A stretch of DNA of 64,000 nt, from contig NZ_JABMCZ010000005.1 of NCBI RefSeq assembly GCF_013186535.1, positions 1,178,001 through 1,242,000 of the forward strand, read 5' to 3'. Source of the stretch: Nocardia terpenica. Lineage in GTDB: Bacteria; Actinomycetota; Actinomycetes; Mycobacteriales; Mycobacteriaceae. The notes beneath the pieces were generated by a model. It had not been told where the DNA came from. It saw nothing but the letters and a program-made list of their open reading frames with translations, and did not search any database. Shown in pieces: positions 24,879 to 33,105 of this stretch (its first letter is position 1; each line of letters begins with the position of its first letter). The position numbers and the translations under genes were made by a program.

Positions 24879-24918
24879 ATGACCTGTCACGTCAGCTGTC
24901 CACTATTCACGGCCTGGC

Positions 24919-24943
24919 TACAGCGGCTGAATTCGTGTTGTCG
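24919..24943. repeat. Left terminal inverted repeat of IS630 element
   Basis: Starts TACAGCGGCTGAATTCGTGT. It pairs with the right end, with differences only at positions 6 and 13. The first two bases are the TA target copy. Confidence 0.85.
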
Positions 24944-24987
24944 CTGGGCTTGACGGCCGTGGCTGGTGGGTGGGGTACATCTGGTGG

Positions 24988-25527
24988 GTGCGGTATCCGC
25001 AAGGCGGTGGGCTGACCGCCGAGCGACGGATGTTGCGGGAGCGGTTGCGGCTGGAAGCCGCGGACGCTTTCGCCCGGGGCGAGGACAATGCGGTGATCGC
25101 CCACCGGCTGCGAGTCAGCGTGCGGTCGGTGCAACGGTGGCGCCAGGCGTGGGGATCGGCGGGGCGGGAAGCGTTGCGGTCCAAGGGCCCCGCGTCGCTG
25201 CCGTTGCTGTCCGACGAACAGTTCCAGGTACTCGAACACGAGCTGGCCAAGGGCCCGGCCGAGCACGGCTGGCCGGACCAGAAATGGACTCTGGCCAGGA
25301 TCAAGACCGTGATCGGGCGCCGGTTCCACATCTCCTACACGATCAAGGGGGTGTCGTTGTTGTTGCACCGGCACGGGTGGAGCCGTCAGCAACCTGCCCG
25401 CCGGGCGGTCGAACGCGACGACGCGGCGGTCGCGACGTGGGTGAAGGACGTGTGGCCGCACGTAAAACCGCCGCGGCGGCGCTCGGAGCCTGGGTCGTGT
25501 TCGAAGACGAAGCCGGGTTCACGATGA
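24988..25527 (+). CDS. IS630 transposase, N-terminal frame (OrfA)
   Basis: The GTG at 24988 starts VRYPQGGGLTAERRMLRERL, the usual beginning of actinobacterial IS630 transposases; an upstream start at 24970 is possible. The product has two helix-turn-helix units: AFARGEDNAVIAHRLRVSVR followed by SVQRWRQAW, and WTLARIKTVIGRRFHISYT. It continues to WVKDVWPHVK and then leaves the family at a run of four A (25464-25467). Reading one base back at that run joins the catalytic frame, so a fused transposase of about 355 residues is expected. Alone, OrfA would be a DNA-binding protein and possible inhibitor. Confidence 0.82.
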   Translation: MRYPQGGGLTAERRMLRERLRLEAADAFARGEDNAVIAHRLRVSVRSVQRWRQAWGSAGREALRSKGPASLPLLSDEQFQVLEHELAKGPAEHGWPDQKWTLARIKTVIGRRFHISYTIKGVSLLLHRHGWSRQQPARRAVERDDAAVATWVKDVWPHVKPPRRRSEPGSCSKTKPGSR

Positions 25528-26060
25528 CGCCGCCGACCGCACGGACCTGGGCGCCACGCGGGCACACCCCGATCGTGCGGGTCCGGGGCCGAACCACCCG
25601 CCGGATATCGATCGCCGCGCTGACCTGCTACAAGCCCGGCCATCGGTCCCGGCTGATCTGGCGACCGTATCGGCACGACCGAAATAGTTCGGGCAGGAAG
25701 AGCTTCGCCTGGACCGACTACCGGGACCTGCTCATCGCCGCCCACCGGCAACTCGGCGGGCCGATCGTGGTCTGCTGGGACAACCTCAACACCCACCTCA
25801 CCGCCGGCATGCGCCGATTCGTCACCGGCCACGACTGGCTCACTGTCTACCAACTGCCCGCCTACGCGCCCGATCTGAATCCGACCGAAGGCATCTGGTC
25901 ACTACTGCGGCGAGGCCGGCTGGCCAACCGCATCATCACCGACCCCGACCACCTCATGCGCATCGTGCGCAGCGACCTGCACCGCATCGGCTACCACCCC
26001 AACCTGATCGACGGCTGCCTCACCGCAACCGGACTCACACCCACCCCGAAACGATCATGA
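25464..26060 (+). CDS. IS630 transposase, catalytic DDE frame (OrfB)
   Basis: From the AAAA run the -1 frame reads KTAAAALGAWVVFEDEAGF (first catalytic Asp), then RGHTPIVRVRGR and VVCWDNLNTHLT (second Asp), ending with LPAYAPDLNPTEGIWSLLRR (catalytic Glu). All three DDE_3 acidic residues are present. There is no start codon with a ribosome site near the beginning, so it depends on frameshifting from the N-terminal frame or on a GTG inside. The stop at 26058-26060 lies just before the right inverted repeat. Confidence 0.82.
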   Translation, partial: KTAAAALGAWVVFEDEAGFTMTPPTARTWAPRGHTPIVRVRGRTTRRISIAALTCYKPGHRSRLIWRPYRHDRNSSGRKSFAWTDYRDLLIAAHRQLGGPIVVCWDNLNTHLTAGMRRFVTGHDWLTVYQLPAYAPDLNPTEGIWSLLRRGRLANRIITDPDHLMRIVRSDLHRIGYHPNLIDGCLTATGLTPTPKRS

Positions 26061-26085
26061 CGACAACACGAAATCAGCCTCTGTA
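26061..26085. repeat. Right terminal inverted repeat of IS630 element
   Basis: Read on the reverse strand it starts TACAGAGGCTGATTTCGTGT, matching the left end at 23 of 25 positions. The outer TA at 26084-26085 is the second target copy. Confidence 0.85.
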
Positions 26086-26632
26086 ACGGTGTTGGCCTTC
26101 CTGGCCGAGTCGACGAACGGGTGTACCGCGTGGGATATCGCGGTCCGTTTGGGAAGGATCAGTTCGTCGGGAACCACCAAGAGTCTCGAGACGATGCAGC
26201 GCGACGGTTTGGTGGTCGGTGTGCGTCCGGCGGGTCCGGGGTCCCGGCCGGTGTGGACGCTGACCGAAGAGGGCCGACGGATGTGGGAGCGCACGCGAAC
26301 CCGGCAAGCCGAACAGCAGGCAGGCGAGGGGTTGGAAGCGGTGGTGTACGGCTTCATTGCTGGTTGTGCCGGAAGTTTCATACTGCCGCGTGAGGCTTCG
26401 GAGCTGAACGAGTGGGCGGCTCGCTGCCGAACTCGTGTCGGCGATCCAGCGACTTTCGACTCCCATCATGCGATCGTGCTACTTCGGATTCCCGCGCCGA
26501 GGTGTTCCATCACGAGAGCAGCTGTAGCCATAACCCCGCCCCGAGAGGCGGCCGGAATAGAAACCCCGATTTATCAATGCTGTTGCCGTTATTTGCATTT
26601 CAACTCGAATCACGGAAGAGCGAGGCCAAACG

Positions 26633-26830
26633 ATGACGATGCACCGAGCCTATCCGTCGGCCGTCTACGGGCCGTACACCGAGGAAGAAGCACGCGCGCT
26701 GGTGGAGCGCCCGTCCACCTACCTCAAACCACCCGGTGACAGTTTTCATGTCGGACGCCGAGCCATCCCGTTGCTACCGGGAACACCCCCGCCGCCGGAG
26801 TTCGTGCCGATGGACGACTCGGACAAGTAG
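26633..26830 (+). CDS. Small hypothetical protein (65 aa)
   Basis: A 65-residue acidic protein beginning MTMHRAYPSAVYGPYTEEEA, with RAIPLLPGTPPPPEFVPMDD near the end. The YGPYTEEEARALVERPS segment looks like the start of a small actinobacterial domain of unknown role. GAGGCC precedes the ATG weakly. It overlaps the open tail of the interrupted regulator gene, whose reading there is doubtful. Another small acidic protein gene follows 51 bp later, and the two may be one operon. Confidence 0.55.
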   Translation: MTMHRAYPSAVYGPYTEEEARALVERPSTYLKPPGDSFHVGRRAIPLLPGTPPPPEFVPMDDSDK

Positions 26831-26881
26831 AGCTGCTTCGGCATCGACCGCCGTGTCCCCTGTCAGAGGTGAAGGAGTGCA

Positions 26882-27121
26882 ATGGAATCCGGGCAACACG
26901 ACAGCGCGCCGGAACACAGCGCGGATCGAGAGGACGACCCGCCGGGAGATGATCCGAAGAGTGCGGAGTGGATCACCAAGATGATCACCGCCGCCGAACG
27001 CGCCGGATACCGGTTACATCCCCACTCCAACCCGCCGCATTCGCTGCTGTGGCAACGCGTCACCGACGACCCGAACGCCGAACCGGTATGGGCCGACGAC
27101 TTGCCGGAGTGGCTGCGATGA
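26882..27121 (+). CDS. Small hypothetical protein (79 aa)
   Basis: The ATG at 26882 follows GAAGGAG at ideal distance. The 79-residue product has a disordered acidic first third (ADREDDPPGDDPK) and a folded part EWITKMITAAERAGYRLHPH followed by LLWQRVTDDPNAEPVWADDL. No family is recognised. It follows the 65-residue gene in the same direction. Confidence 0.6.
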   Translation: MESGQHDSAPEHSADREDDPPGDDPKSAEWITKMITAAERAGYRLHPHSNPPHSLLWQRVTDDPNAEPVWADDLPEWLR

Positions 27122-27350
27122 CCACCCATGTCCTGTGACAGTGAATCGTCCTTGGTGTGGGTGCTCTGACCTGTGGATGAGGAATTTTGAGTGGCGAACG
27201 GGGGTGTAGGTCAGGGTCGTTCGGGAGCTGCGGAGGCGGGCGAGTTCGCTACTTGATCTTGCTCGTTTTCGCGCGTGCCGAGGATCGCTGGGACGAGTGC
27301 GATGGCGCCGGGATATTTGGCTGACCTTCGTTGGTCCGGTCCAGTTCGCC

Positions 27351-27815
27351 CTATCCCGGCTGGATGGAGCTCTGGTTCGCGTCGCGCCGGTAGGCGTAGT
27401 GGATGAGCCCCTTGTGAAACTTGCCCACCTTGTCGTAGAGGGCGCGGGCTGGGGCGTCTTCCAACGTGTTCCAGTAGAGGCCCGGGAAGCCGTGCTTTTC
27501 GGCGTCCTGCGCCACCCACTCGATCACTGCCGTCGCAACACCCCGCCGTCGAACTTCCGCATCGACGAACAAGTCCGCCAGATAGCATTTCCCGGCATAC
27601 CAGACACTGGCGTGGAACAGGTAGTGCGCGATGCCGACCATCTTGCCGTCAAGCCGGGCGGCGATCCCGCGTATCTGCTCGTCGGCGAGCAGGCGCCGCC
27701 ATGTCCGTTCGTAGTCGTCGTCGCTGCGTTCGACCTCGAAGAATGTGTCTTTGCCGCGGGCCAGCACTTCCCAGCATGCGCGGTCAGGCTCGGTCAGGAA
27801 GCTGATCTCCACCAC
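27351..27815 (-). CDS. GNAT-family N-acetyltransferase
   Basis: A 154-residue acetyltransferase. Motif A, which binds acetyl-CoA, is LADLFVDAEVRRRGVATAVIEW (near 79-100) with R-R-G-V-A as the pyrophosphate loop. Motif B follows in GLYWNTLEDAPARALYDKVGKFHK. The N-terminal half starts ISFLTEPDRACWEVLARGKD. The GTG start at 27815 is family-like. The substrate, protein or small amine, cannot be predicted. It stands alone, convergent with the upstream small genes. Confidence 0.88.
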   Translation of the reverse strand: MVEISFLTEPDRACWEVLARGKDTFFEVERSDDDYERTWRRLLADEQIRGIAARLDGKMVGIAHYLFHASVWYAGKCYLADLFVDAEVRRRGVATAVIEWVAQDAEKHGFPGLYWNTLEDAPARALYDKVGKFHKGLIHYAYRRDANQSSIQPG

Positions 27816-28070
27816 GGCGCCATCCTGCCATGGTCAGGACAGCGGTGGATGGACGCAAACCATGCTGGCAGAGTAGGCAACTTGAGGACGATCTACTGGC
27901 AAATGGGACGATTGACTGGCACCGGACAACCCAAGCCGTATCGACGGCGAGGGTTAATCGTTTGGAGCAGAGCAGGGTCTCAAAATTCGTGGCACGCGCC
28001 GGTTGGCTGACCTCGGTGTTTCCGGTTTGTCTCAGGTCGATTGTCGGTAACGCCTGCCATCATGCACGCT

Positions 28071-28747
28071 ATGACGTCTTCCGACCCCTTGGCCCCATTC
28101 CGGTGGCTCCACGGCGGTGACTGCTTGCTGGGCGAGATCTTCACCGTGGCCTTCTTCCGCGGGCTCGACCCGTCGGAGGTGGTGCGCCGTTTCAGCCGCG
28201 GCGAGGATCACGGCCAGGAATCGGGCTTCGCCGGCTGATGGAGCAGGCCACCGAGTTCTCCATCGAAACCGGCGGCGGATCCGGGGGAGGCACCGTGGGT
28301 GTCGTGCAGGTCGGTGAGTGGAGCGTGGCCATCGAGCCGATCGGGTGGATGGCCACGCTCCCCGATGTTCTGGCCGAATTGTCGCGTGATGGTGAGGTAT
28401 TGGCCATCACTCGGCACGACTACGCCGAGGACAGCCTCGCGTACGCGATCGACGGCACGATTGTCACGGGCTACCCCCCCTTGGACTGCCCCCACCTTCG
28501 ACACGGCTCCGAGCCCGACCGGCTCAACGGGTTCATGCGGGAACTCGGCATGACGGTGGACAGGCGGGACGACGAGAACGATCGCGACGACGCGGACGAC
28601 TGGGACGATGAGGATGACAGGGCCGAGAGCGACTACTTCTCTGCCCTGCCGAGTGCTTTCGCCTTGGCCGCGAAGCTCACCCAAGTGCGGTTCATCCCGG
28701 AAGTCCTCGATCGCGTGATGCTCGTCGGACCCGTCGCGTACAGGTGA
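28071..28747 (+). pseudogene. DUF6461-domain gene split by a frameshift
   Basis: Two overlapping frames together make one DUF6461 protein. The first (ATG 28071) reads DPLAPFRWLHGGDCLLGEIF, TVAFFRGLDPSEVVRRFS and stops after SGFAG at 28236-28238. The second (ATG 28238, TGATG overlap) continues with VGEWSVAIEPIGWMA, AYAIDGTIVTGYPPLD and SAFALAAKLTQVRFIPEVL. A one-base change at about 28230-28237 explains the break. An acidic insert (DDENDRDDADDWDDEDD) lies near the end. The overlap might still let both halves be made. DUF6461 has no known function. Confidence 0.65.
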
Positions 28748-28772
28748 TCGCCCAGTAGCCGCAGCGACGAGT

Positions 28773-28832
28773 ACGGAATCTCAGAACCACGGCGGATCCG
28801 CCGCATCACCGCCACTCATTCTGAGATTCCGT
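28773..28832. terminator. Bidirectional hairpin between convergent genes
   Basis: Perfect 14-bp arms ACGGAATCTCAGAA (28773-28786) and TTCTGAGATTCCGT (28819-28832) flank an inner 14-bp palindrome CGGCGGATCCGCCG (28790-28803). It lies between the stops of the forward DUF6461 gene and the reverse espG-like gene, as a shared terminator would. A third partial copy GTTCTGAGAC lies at 28838-28847. No T-run is present. Confidence 0.55.
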
Positions 28833-28866
28833 CACGAGTTCTGAGACCCTACAAGCAGTGCAGGTT

Positions 28867-29631
28867 TCAGAGCCGGTCGAGTTCACCGCGATGGTGCAGT
28901 TCCCGAGCGATCGTGTCTTCGGGTGCTGGGGTGACGATGGTGTCGTTGTCATCGACGGCGATCAGGTAGCGTCCGGCTGCCGGGTGGTCGTCGCGGATGT
29001 CGATCCAGTTCAGGTACACCGGCGGTGAGGGGTTCCGGCTGTGCAGGTGGCGCTCGATGCACAGGTGCCCCTCGGCGGTCCGTGGTGCTCGCAGCAGGGT
29101 TCGGATTCGTTCTTCGATCGGTTCGCGGCCACCGTCGTCCACGCGCCAGGAGGACGGCGGCTGCTCGCCCCGCACGCGCGGTGTGTAGCCGATCATCTGC
29201 CCGGCCGCACCAGGCCGCGCGGACGGCATGGTCGCGGCCAGATGCGTGCCGAGGTTGCGCCGCCGGGTTACCACGAGCTTGATGTCGCCACCGAAATCGA
29301 CTGTGCTACCGGACTTCTGGAACAGGATCACGCCGAGGTCGGCGTGCGCGGCGGCCAGTGACCGCACCCGCTTCGGCGAGCCGTGGAACTTGCCGGTGCA
29401 GATCAGCCGCAGGTCCGGCTTCGCCAGCGCACGCAGCGGCCAGGTCAGATCGGGGTCGCCGCGGTGCGGGTATCGGGCGCTGATCTCGGCTCGACGATGT
29501 GCGTATTCGTCAGGGGGAGCGGGTGTTTCGATGATGCTGATCGGGTATGGGTACTCCCCCGCCAATCCTGTCTCGGCCCATACCCACGCGAATTCGTCCG
29601 GGGTGAAGTCCCATACAGTCTGCGTCCGCAC
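28867..29631 (-). CDS. EspG-family ESX secretion-associated protein
   Basis: A 254-residue cytosolic protein beginning VWDFTPDEFAWVWAETGLAG after a GTG start, the typical EspG opening. It continues with PDLRLICTGKF, DLGVILFQKSGSTVDFGGDI, AATMPSARPGAAGQMIGYTP and a C-terminal LLRAPRTAEGHLCIERHL. EspG proteins are chaperones that bind PE/PPE-type T7SS substrates before export. The PPE-like gene lies immediately upstream, its stop touching this start, so this EspG probably serves that substrate. The ESX membrane complex would have to be encoded elsewhere. Confidence 0.85.
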   Translation of the reverse strand: MRTQTVWDFTPDEFAWVWAETGLAGEYPYPISIIETPAPPDEYAHRRAEISARYPHRGDPDLTWPLRALAKPDLRLICTGKFHGSPKRVRSLAAAHADLGVILFQKSGSTVDFGGDIKLVVTRRRNLGTHLAATMPSARPGAAGQMIGYTPRVRGEQPPSSWRVDDGGREPIEERIRTLLRAPRTAEGHLCIERHLHSRNPSPPVYLNWIDIRDDHPAAGRYLIAVDDNDTIVTPAPEDTIARELHHRGELDRL

Positions 29632-31101
29632 TCAGCGACCTGTCTCCCGTGGAGGTTGCGCGGAGCCCGGGGGTGGGTCGTCGTCGTAGCGGATCGGAAC
29701 TCCTTGGGAGCGATCGGAATCGGGTGCGGCGGCAGTGGTCGGCTGTTTCGGGGGCGCCGAATCCGGGGCCTGCCAGGTGGCGTAGTCGCCGCCGATCGCA
29801 CCGGTCGATGCGGGTGGCAGATCGGCCAGTTCGGGTTGCACGCGCTTCAGGTAGTCGGGGACCGGTTTGCTGCGGTCCTCGTCCTTGCGGCGCCCCGGCG
29901 CGGCCGGCGACATGGGACTCATCGGGCCAGCAGGTCCAGCAGCCGCGCCACGGGAAGCCGCGGCAGCAGCACCCGGTACACGCTGGCCCGGGACCCCTGG
30001 GCGTGAGGAACCCGGACCGGCTGCACCCGCGCCAGAACCCCCGCGGCCTCCGGTCCCGAAATAGCCACCACCGCTGGGCCCACCTCCAATGCCGCCGAGA
30101 CCCGCTCCCGAGCTCGGGGCCGAGACTCCGGCAGGGGTCGTTGCCGTTCCAACGGCACCTGGTGCTCCCGCGCCTGTGCCAGAACCACTCCCGCTCCCCG
30201 GACCGGTCACGCCAGCAGGCGTCGTAGTACCGGGAGTATTCGCCGAATCGGCACCGGCCGGGGATGTCTGGTCCTGTTGCGGGTCCTGCTGTCCGGAGCC
30301 GGACGAACCACCGGGCGTGTCACCTCCCGTGCCCGTCGTACCCGCCCCTCCGGGGCCGACACCTGAACCACCACCGGTACTCACACCTCCGGTGCCGCCA
30401 TCCCCGCCGTTCACGGTCGGCGGTGGCGGAACGAGGGCAGGCACGTTCTGTCCGGAGGGCGGGAAGATCGGCAGATAGATGCGGTGCACGGCATCGATCG
30501 CCTGCAACCTGGCCGCATTCGCCGCAGTGGTGTCGGCGCGATCCTTCGCCCCGCTGACGAGGCCGGGCAGGACCGACTCGCTGGGGTTGTCCGGGTCCGG
30601 CGCAGTCGATTTCGGTACCGGCGGCACCGCGACGGCGAACGCGAGTGCCGCGTTGTACATCGAATCCAGCCGGAACCCCGCCGATTCCGCGACCTGCCCG
30701 GTCTGCTCACCTGCGTGAGCGAACCGCATCGATGCCTGATGTCCGGCATCGGCCGCCTGGCCCTCCCACCGGCCCTGCAACACCCGCTCCACACCCATGC
30801 GATGCAACTGGAACAAGCTGGTGACGGTGATCGACGAGTGTGCCCACGCGTTGACCAGCTTCGACAATGCTTCCTTGTCGATGCTGTGCGCGGCATTGTA
30901 GATCTGCTGGTGAGTCATCGTTTCCGGCGGCGGCTCCTGGTTTGTCACATACGGCGGGTCGACACCGGGACGACCGATCACCTGATCATTCTTGTACGCG
31001 TTCTGCTGCTGCGTCGTCGCCTTCTGCGTCACCGCATCGATCGAGCCACCGAACAGCAAGGGGACGATCGCCGAATTCTGCGGACTCTGATCACTGGTCA
31101 A
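29632..31101 (-). CDS. PPE-like T7SS substrate with long Gly/Pro-rich tail
   Basis: A 489-residue protein. Residues 60-230 are helical with RWEGQAADAG (a W-x-G turn near 115) and YNAALAFAVAVPPVPKS, as in PPE/WXG100-type helical bundles. From about 235 to 410 the protein is low-complexity Gly, Pro, Ser, Thr and Ala (for example GGVSTGGGSGVGPGGAG), then comes a short ordered tail with RSKPVPDYLKRVQPEL. There is no signal peptide. The espG-like gene directly downstream and a DUF3558 lipoprotein upstream support T7SS export to the cell surface. Role unknown. Confidence 0.75.
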   Translation of the reverse strand: MTSDQSPQNSAIVPLLFGGSIDAVTQKATTQQQNAYKNDQVIGRPGVDPPYVTNQEPPPETMTHQQIYNAAHSIDKEALSKLVNAWAHSSITVTSLFQLHRMGVERVLQGRWEGQAADAGHQASMRFAHAGEQTGQVAESAGFRLDSMYNAALAFAVAVPPVPKSTAPDPDNPSESVLPGLVSGAKDRADTTAANAARLQAIDAVHRIYLPIFPPSGQNVPALVPPPPTVNGGDGGTGGVSTGGGSGVGPGGAGTTGTGGDTPGGSSGSGQQDPQQDQTSPAGADSANTPGTTTPAGVTGPGSGSGSGTGAGAPGAVGTATTPAGVSAPSSGAGLGGIGGGPSGGGYFGTGGRGGSGAGAAGPGSSRPGVPGQRVPGAAAAASRGAAAGPAGPMSPMSPAAPGRRKDEDRSKPVPDYLKRVQPELADLPPASTGAIGGDYATWQAPDSAPPKQPTTAAAPDSDRSQGVPIRYDDDPPPGSAQPPRETGR

Positions 31102-31305
31102 GGTTTCACCCCCAATACGATCGACCGGCTATCGCGGTCCGTCGGGTTGGCATCGAGGCCAGCGCCTGTCGGGCCGACGAGCCGTAGTGCAGTGATGCGA
31201 ACTGTAACTCCTTCGACGACCGCCCGGACACGTATCCTCTATTCTGCTATCTTCCGCGCATCCACGTCGACGGCCTGAGTTTTATACATCACCCGATCAG
31301 GACCT

Positions 31306-31914
31306 CTATTTCTTTGGCAGGTCCTCTTGCAAGGTCTGCGCGATCTCGCGAATCCGATCACACGGCTCCCCGGACGCGCGTACCGGATTCCTGTCCAGCT
31401 GGAGGTCGAGAACTCCCACTGGGGAGTCCATTGCCAAGAAGCAGGTGTCGCCTGTGGCTTCGGTACTCAATGTGTACGTGACTGCGTCATGACCCGCTAT
31501 TGAGGTATTTGCGACAGTATCCTTGTACTTGCTGCGCACTTCGCTCATGGTGATGTTGGTTGCCATCAAGGTGAGCATCCAGTCGGTACGGCCATCGTTA
31601 TTCTTGTGTTCGAAGTCGCAGCCGAGGAACGTGTAGGTTTCCGCCGTCATATCACCGCGCTTGCGCGTCATGGGGTCGAAACCCATCTTTTGAATCGTGG
31701 AGTCACCCACGTCCACGCATGGATCGAACGTCACCGCAGGGCGTCCCGTGTTGTTCTGTTGAGCAGGAGCCGGTGAGACGGAGACTGCGACGCTTGGATG
31801 CGTCACCATCGGCGTTGTGGCGGTAGACTGCCCACCGGCCTTGTTATCGTTCCCGCATGCACCAGACGTGAGGGCGACCAGGCTGATCAGCGCAACCAAG
31901 TTACTTTTCTTCAT
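31306..31914 (-). CDS. DUF3558 lipoprotein
   Basis: A 202-residue lipoprotein. The signal peptide KKSNLVALISLVALTSGAC ends at Cys20. The mature part has a Thr/Pro/Gln-rich linker then FDPCVDVGDSTIQKMGFDP, the DUF3558 start, and later LGCDFEHKNN, SIAGHDAVTYTLS, DTCFLAMDSPVGVLDLQL and EPCDRIREIAQTL. Four cysteines suggest two disulfides. Its ATG overlaps the stop of the WXG100-like gene by four bases, so the pair is co-translated. It is a fuller relative of the partial protein at the left edge of the window. Confidence 0.88.
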   Translation of the reverse strand: MKKSNLVALISLVALTSGACGNDNKAGGQSTATTPMVTHPSVAVSVSPAPAQQNNTGRPAVTFDPCVDVGDSTIQKMGFDPMTRKRGDMTAETYTFLGCDFEHKNNDGRTDWMLTLMATNITMSEVRSKYKDTVANTSIAGHDAVTYTLSTEATGDTCFLAMDSPVGVLDLQLDRNPVRASGEPCDRIREIAQTLQEDLPKK

Positions 31915-32300
31915 TGAGCCGGATTCCCCTCCCCGGCTATGCGAATCAGTTGAGCATTCTTCGCTTCGGCATCCTTAATTTTCCCGCCAGCGATCAGATA
32001 GGCTTCCTGCAACTGCGTCGCACCGACTACGAATTGCTTCAGCACAGTGGCATACTCGTCCGCCTTCCTCCCGAAGCCTTCTGCAAGCTGCTGCGTCGAT
32101 GGAAATCCACCGAAGTTGTTCACATTCGTAATCTTCTCGATGCTCTTGATTTCCTTTTGCAAGCCATCGATTAAGTCGTCGTATACGCGAACCATGTCGT
32201 CGACCACGTCAGGATCGAACTTGATGTGCCCGCTGAGCGCGCCCTGCTTGAAGGCCGCGATGTCGGCTTGCCCATAGTCGATGGTCACCTTCTGCGCCAC
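31911..32300 (-). CDS. WXG100-like small secreted protein
   Basis: A 129-residue helical protein from a GTG at 32300 preceded by AAGGGG. It begins VAQKVTIDYGQADIAAFKQG, has a helix-rich core KFDPDVVDDMVRVYDDLIDGL, a NNFGGFPSTQQLAEGFGRKA turn in place of the W-x-G, and a second long helix LQEAYLIAGGKIKDAEAKN. Length and pattern match T7SS-type helical hairpin proteins encoded beside DUF3558 lipoproteins. It is coupled to the lipoprotein gene downstream. Confidence 0.7.
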   Translation of the reverse strand: MAQKVTIDYGQADIAAFKQGALSGHIKFDPDVVDDMVRVYDDLIDGLQKEIKSIEKITNVNNFGGFPSTQQLAEGFGRKADEYATVLKQFVVGATQLQEAYLIAGGKIKDAEAKNAQLIRIAGEGNPAQ

Positions 32301-32769
32301 TGCTGCCCCCTTGTGCGTCTGCCGGTGTACAGAGGCTAGCAGCAAGGAAGCCGGGCGGGCGCGCACCGGCTTCGCCGGTCGAGGCTGTCTGGGGTTTGAA
32401 ATCGGACACCACGACGATACTGCTCCCGGAGGAGGATCCGTGGCTCTGTTCGAGGTGTGCAGGGCCACCGCGCCGGTGAAGCTACCGTCGAGATCGTGGT
32501 GGAAAGCCTGATGCGCCAAGGGGACGAGCTGGCGGGGCCGCCTCACCGTGCGCCCGCCACCATGGCGGACTTCACTGTCTTGTTCACGACCTGTAGTCGA
32601 CCACGCCCGGGCCGCGGCTCTGCGAGAACGAGCTCGAAACCTGGCGAGTGGTGTCACAGTTCCTCTTTGCATGGAACCGTGACGGTCTGCGTTACGTCCA
32701 ATGCAGTGATTGATCGTCGGCAACCGGTTTGGGCCTGTCGATGTGCCGCTGTGTCCGAGAGGTGTTGAC
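32301..32769. other. Divergent intergenic region between two T7SS operons
   Basis: About 470 bases separating the reverse WXG100-like/DUF3558 operon from the forward WXG100/effector operon. A small hairpin ACCGGC-TTC-GCCGGT lies at 32365-32379, and GGAGGAGGA near 32430 precedes a GTG opening only a 23-codon frame. Promoters of both operons should be here, but no clear boxes were identified. Confidence 0.45.
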
Positions 32770-33105
32770 TTGACTGGATTTCTGCGTGTGGATATCGACG
32801 CGCTGGGCAAAGCGGTTCAGTCACTGCTCAACTCCGAGCAGGTCCTCGGCGAGGCTATGAGGGCCATGGCTCAGGGCGGGCATGGTGATATCGGGACGAA
32901 GGTTCTCAACGATGCCGCCGACAGCTTTCAGCGGCGCTGGCACTTCGGTATTCAGCGCATCGGGGAAGCGGCGAGAAGCACCGCCGATGGCATCGCGCAG
33001 TGCCGCGACGCCTACCAGCAGGTGGATAGTCGGTTCGCACAAGCACTGGCCCAGGCGAGGGTATCGACCCAGGGCCGCGCCTCGGCCACGGAGCCGAACC
33101 GATGA
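32770..33105 (+). CDS. WXG100-family protein
   Basis: A 111-residue helical protein from a TTG at 32770 with GAGAGG at eight bases; an in-frame ATG at 32710 is less likely. It begins TGFLRVDIDALGKAVQSLLN, has SFQRRWHFGIQRIGEAARST with R-W-x-x-G in the hairpin position, and ends DAYQQVDSRFAQALAQARVS with a Y-x-x-V-D near the C-terminus, close to the T7SS export signal. It overlaps the effector-like gene by four bases (ATGA) and is likely its targeting partner. Confidence 0.72.
   Translation: MTGFLRVDIDALGKAVQSLLNSEQVLGEAMRAMAQGGHGDIGTKVLNDAADSFQRRWHFGIQRIGEAARSTADGIAQCRDAYQQVDSRFAQALAQARVSTQGRASATEPNR

Larger units (their letters stand above)
24921..26083 (+). mobile_element. IS630-family insertion sequence
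   Basis: An element of about 1163 bp, bounded on each side by TA, the target duplicated by IS630/Tc1-mariner elements. The imperfect inverted repeats match at 23 of 25 positions counting the TA. It carries a transposase in two frames with an intact DDE catalytic domain. It lies within a winged-helix regulator gene. Both ends and the target duplication are intact, so the insertion is probably recent. Confidence 0.88.
24879..26739 (+). pseudogene. Winged-helix regulator gene interrupted by the IS630 element
   Basis: Removing the insertion and one TA copy joins ATG 24879 (MTCHVSCPLFTAWL) in frame to TVLAFLAESTNGCTAWDIAV and RLGRISSSGTTKSLETMQRD, then VWTLTEEGRRMWE from 26086 on. The joined product is a MarR/PadR-like winged helix in which GLV..RPAGPGSRPVWTLT forms the wing. 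The element sits after codon 14. The downstream part stays open to 26739, overlapping the next small gene, so its original end is uncertain (helical tail RTRQAEQQAGEGLEA). A GTG at 26089 might still give an N-terminally shortened protein. Confidence 0.68.

Noticed and set aside
24454..24882. 142-codon forward frame left of the IS
   Set aside because: Ser/Arg-rich, no family, no ribosome site; overlaps the probable start of the disrupted regulator.
29900..30420. Repeat array or CRISPR suspected in the GC-rich stretch
   Set aside because: It is the coding low-complexity Gly/Pro tail of the PPE-like protein; no regular repeat-spacer pattern.
30089..30478. Forward Pro-rich frame opposite the PPE-like tail
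   Set aside because: Mirror of the Gly-rich low-complexity tail; not an independent gene.
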